Shown: positions 14,240-16,613 of the stretch, piece after piece | How positions within the stretch are numbered: position 1 is the first letter of the stretch | Layout: every line of letters starts with the position of its first letter | NCBI GenBank assembly: GCA_051657745.1 | Contig: JBOFLG010000126.1 | Location: 1-16,613, forward strand | From: JBOFLG01 sp051657745 | Lineage (GTDB): Bacteria > Actinomycetota > Actinomycetes > Actinomycetales > Dermatophilaceae | DNA length: 16,613 nucleotides | Direction of reading: 5' to 3' | Program-made: the position numbers and the translations under genes | The notes under the pieces: generated by a model | Databases searched by the model: none | The model's input: only the letters and a program-made list of their open reading frames with translations | What the model was told of the DNA's origin: nothing

Positions 14240-15145
14240 ATGAACGACTCGCCACAGATCGCGCTGCTCATCGACGCCGACAACGCGACCGCCAGCCGGA
14301 TCGACGTCATCCTCGGCGAGTTGTCGTCGTTGGGCGAGACCAACATTCGCCGGGCCTATGGGAATTGGACCAAGTCCGGGTTGAAGTCATGGCAAGAGGT
14401 GTTGCACGAGAATGCGATTCGCCCGGTCCAGGAGTTCGACAAGTCGAAGAACAAGAACGCCAGCGACATCGCGCTCGCGGTCGACGCGGTCGACATCCTG
14501 CACACCCAGCACCCGGACGCGTTCGCCATCGTGTCGTCCGACGCCGACTTCACCCCCCTGGTGATGCGGCTGCGCGAGTACGGCGCCCGGGTGTACGGCT
14601 TCGGCGACGCCAAAACGCCCGAACCGTTCCAGAGCGCCTGCACCCGGTTCCTCGTGCTCAACCGGCTCCAGTCGTCGAGCGGGGACGCCGATGCACCGGA
14701 CGCGCTGCCGGATGACGCGCTGCGCGCCGGTCCCGCGGATGCCGAGGCCCCCACCGCAGCACCGCCGAGCGGCGGCGCAGCCCGCACCCCGACAGCCAGG
14801 AAAGCGACCGCAAAGCGACCCGCCGGTCAGGCCGGCCCGAGAAAGCAACCCACCCCGGCCACCCCACCCCAGCGGGCCACCCGCGCCCAGTTGCGCGCCG
14901 ATACCAGGCTCGTCGCGCTGCTGAGGCGAGCCGTCTCCAGCGCTGCGGACGAGGTCGGCTGGGCGAGGATCGGACCGGTCGCCCAGCGGATCTCAAACCA
15001 GTCCTCCTTCGACTCGCGCAACTACGGATACGCGAAGTTGAGCAAGTTGCTGGAGGCGTCCGACCTGTTCGAGGTCCGTGGCGCGGGCACCCCCGACATG
15101 GCGCTGCGCTACCGCCATGGCGACAGCCCGGCATCCGGCACCTGA
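14240..15145 (+). CDS. NYN-domain putative RNase with C-terminal OST-HTH/LOTUS domain
   Basis: The 301-residue protein begins with a NYN (PIN-like) nuclease domain at about 5-145. Acidic residues that would bind metal are Asp12 and Asp14 in LLIDADNATASR, Asp76 in NKNASDIALAVDAV, and Asp101 and Asp103 in AIVSSDADFTPLVMRLREYG. A disordered Ala/Pro/Lys-rich linker follows at about 146-215. The final domain, about 216-293, has LVALLRRAVSSAADEVGWAR and NYGYAKLSKLLEASDLFEVR, matching the OST-HTH/LOTUS RNA-binding fold. The combination is a known bacterial arrangement, usually annotated NYN domain and OST-HTH protein. It points to RNA cleavage or turnover; the target is unknown. The start at 14240 directly precedes the NYN core; earlier in-frame sequence overlaps pdxH. 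Confidence 0.88.
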   Translation: MNDSPQIALLIDADNATASRIDVILGELSSLGETNIRRAYGNWTKSGLKSWQEVLHENAIRPVQEFDKSKNKNASDIALAVDAVDILHTQHPDAFAIVSSDADFTPLVMRLREYGARVYGFGDAKTPEPFQSACTRFLVLNRLQSSSGDADAPDALPDDALRAGPADAEAPTAAPPSGGAARTPTARKATAKRPAGQAGPRKQPTPATPPQRATRAQLRADTRLVALLRRAVSSAADEVGWARIGPVAQRISNQSSFDSRNYGYAKLSKLLEASDLFEVRGAGTPDMALRYRHGDSPASGT

Positions 15146-15319
15146 CCGCTGGCTCGGCCGGAGGGTCCCGTTCCGCCGCGCACCACCGCGACACCCCGTC
15201 GGCAGACGACCCGCGGAATTGGCGCCGGATGCGGCATCCATCCCAGGAATGCGCGCGACAGGCGCACCGACGTGCACAATGGCAACGCCCGACGATGGTG
15301 ACGAGCGACAGGGGCTCCT
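15146..15319 (+). other. Intergenic region ahead of citrate synthase
   Basis: These 174 bases separate the NYN stop from the citrate synthase start. I see the ribosome binding site AGGGG six bases before the ATG at 15320, but no convincing promoter, terminator hairpin or operator. Confidence 0.5.
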
Positions 15320-16444
15320 ATGACGACACCCACTGCGGCCACGGCCGACCCCGACTTCCGGCCCGGACTCGAGGGCGTGGTCGCCTTCGAGTCTCAGATC
15401 GCCGAGCCCGACAAGGAGGGTGGCGCGCTGCGCTACCGAGGCGTCGACATCACCGACCTGGTCGGGCGGGTCTCGTTCGGCCAGGTGTGGGGCCTCCTCG
15501 TCGATGACGAGTTCGACCCCGGGCTGCCGCCCGCCGAGCCGTTCCCGCTTCCGGTTCATACCGGCGACATCCGGGTCGACGTGCAATCGGCGATCGCTCA
15601 GTTGGCTCCGCTGTGGGGCGCCAAACCGCTCCTCGACATCGACGACAGCGAGGCCCGTGACGACCTCGCCCGCGCTTCAGTAATGGCCATCTCGTTCATC
15701 GGTCAGTCGGCGCGCGGCCAAGGCCGGCCGATGGTGCCGCAGTCCGAGGTCGACCGGGGCCGCACCATCCCCGAGCGGTTCATGATCCGCTGGCGCGGTG
15801 AGCCCGACCCCGCACACGTCGAGGCCATCGACTCCTACTTCATCTCGGCGGCCGAGCACGGCATGAACGCATCGACGTTCACCGCGAGGGTCATCGCCTC
15901 CACCGGCGCCGACGTCGCCGCGTGCCTCTCCGGCGCGATCGGCGCGCTGTCCGGGCCGCTGCATGGTGGCGCCCCGAGCCGGGCGAAACACATGATCCAG
16001 GGGGTCGAGCAGACCGGCGACGCCCGCCGGTATGTGCGCGACGTGCTGGACCGAAAGGAACGCCTGATGGGGTTCGGGCACCGGGTGTATCGGGCCTATG
16101 ACCCGCGCGCCGCGGTGCTGCGCGACACCTGCCGACGGCTCGGGGCGCCGCGCTACCAGGTGGCCCTCGAACTCGAGCAGGCGGCGATCGCCGAGCTCGC
16201 CGAGCGCCATCCCGAACGCCGGATGGAGACCAACGTCGACTTCTGGGCAGCGGTCCTCCTCGACTTCGCCGAGGTGCCGGGCGAGATGATGACGCCGCTC
16301 TTCGTCGCGGCCCGCACCGCGGGCTGGTCGGCGCACATCCTCGAGCAGAAGCGAACCGGGCGCCTGATCCGGCCCAGTGCCCGGTACGTCGGCCATGGTC
16401 CGCGGCCGCTCGAGCAGGTCACCGGCTACCGGGCCAACGCCTAA
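15320..16444 (+). CDS. citA: Citrate synthase, actinobacterial CitA-like
   Basis: This 374-residue enzyme condenses acetyl-CoA (or possibly propionyl-CoA) with oxaloacetate. RYRGVDITDL is at 38-47. The catalytic and substrate residues are present: His180 in SAAEHGMNAST, His215 in GPLHGGAPS, His254 in GFGHRVYRAYDPRA and Asp307 in METNVDFWAAVLLD. The length and the N-terminal FRPGLEGVVAFESQIAEPD resemble CitA of mycobacteria and streptomycetes rather than the ~430-residue type I GltA. Whether it is the main TCA enzyme or a methylcitrate synthase cannot be decided here. The ATG at 15320 is preceded by AGGGG. The stop codon TAA lies in CTAA at 16441-16444, next to the end of an insertion element. 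Grouping near pdxH is, from memory, also seen in Streptomyces. Confidence 0.93.
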   Translation: MTTPTAATADPDFRPGLEGVVAFESQIAEPDKEGGALRYRGVDITDLVGRVSFGQVWGLLVDDEFDPGLPPAEPFPLPVHTGDIRVDVQSAIAQLAPLWGAKPLLDIDDSEARDDLARASVMAISFIGQSARGQGRPMVPQSEVDRGRTIPERFMIRWRGEPDPAHVEAIDSYFISAAEHGMNASTFTARVIASTGADVAACLSGAIGALSGPLHGGAPSRAKHMIQGVEQTGDARRYVRDVLDRKERLMGFGHRVYRAYDPRAAVLRDTCRRLGAPRYQVALELEQAAIAELAERHPERRMETNVDFWAAVLLDFAEVPGEMMTPLFVAARTAGWSAHILEQKRTGRLIRPSARYVGHGPRPLEQVTGYRANA

Positions 16445-16613
16445 TACTGCAACGGCAGTTCAGGTTACGGGGGGCGATGGCCGCGTCGGCGGTAGTGACT
16501 CGCTCGGGCCTGGTGCTGTCGTCGTCGGCGCCAGGTCGACCAGCTCAGTACGGTCTGTACGCAGGCCGTGGGGGCGAGGACGAGAGTAGCGAGCAGGCGG
16601 CGGATCTCGTTGC
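16445..16613 (-). mobile_element. End of an IS701-like insertion element, cut by window edge
   Basis: The first bases after the citrate synthase stop read TACTGCAACGGCAGTT, a likely terminal repeat, and a transposase C-terminus begins 20 bases inside. The four bases before it, CTAA, fit the YTAR target that I recall for the IS701 family. The other end lies outside the window, so the target duplication and element length cannot be verified. Confidence 0.65.
16465..16613 (-). CDS. Transposase C-terminal fragment, IS701-like, 5' part outside window
   Basis: The minus strand ends in about 48 codons and a TAA at 16465-16467. The peptide contains NEIRRLLATLVLAPTA, then VLSWSTWRRRRQHQARASHY and RRRG. 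This Trp-Ser-x-Trp-Arg-Arg and HYRRR ending is typical of actinobacterial IS701-family DDE transposases; the catalytic residues would lie outside the window. The frame is open to the window edge, and the strand is opposite to the citrate synthase. Confidence 0.75.
   Translation of the reverse strand, partial: NEIRRLLATLVLAPTACVQTVLSWSTWRRRRQHQARASHYRRRGHRPP

Overview
This is high-GC DNA with strong third-codon-position G/C bias. Gene content and sequence fit a free-living actinobacterium. Supporting features are a CobI-CobJ fusion, a short CobG, an IdeR with all DtxR metal ligands, an actinobacterial-type citrate synthase, an actinobacterial c-di-AMP riboswitch and TANNNT promoters. Style suggests Micrococcales, possibly the Intrasporangiaceae group; that placement is an inference.

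Left third (1-4350, minus strand): an aerobic cobalamin operon, cobG-cobH-cobIJ-cobM. Every junction is a 4-base ATGA overlap, and a cobalamin riboswitch precedes cobG. cobM runs off the left edge. The interdomain linker and C-terminal tail of CobIJ and the C-terminus of CobG are built from short in-frame DNA repeats.

Middle (4349-9386, minus strand): a 12-TM APC-superfamily permease with a cytosolic C-terminal domain; a secreted NlpC/P60 peptidoglycan hydrolase behind a c-di-AMP (ydaO-type) riboswitch; a terminator; a second secreted wall protein with a zinc-peptidase-like C-terminal domain; and the iron-dependent repressor IdeR. The two wall proteins share the same N-terminal plan but carry different catalytic domains.

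Right half (9551-16613): a GNAT acetyltransferase converges on an MFS transporter. A plus-strand cluster follows, with ATGA overlaps at each junction: a thioesterase-like protein that seems to have lost its middle, a short-chain dehydrogenase, a small gene with two compensating frameshifts, and an HTH protein. Next come pdxH (minus), a divergent NYN-OST-HTH/LOTUS putative RNase and a citrate synthase. An IS701-like element sits directly against the citrate synthase stop codon, and only its transposase C-terminus is in the window.

The best leads are the double-frameshift gene and its HTH partner, the shortened thioesterase, the shared architecture of the two wall hydrolases beside a c-di-AMP riboswitch and a permease, the IS insertion at the citrate synthase stop, and a recurring TANNNT box seven bases before start codons that suggests leaderless transcripts. 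I saw no tRNA, rRNA, CRISPR array or complete mobile element.
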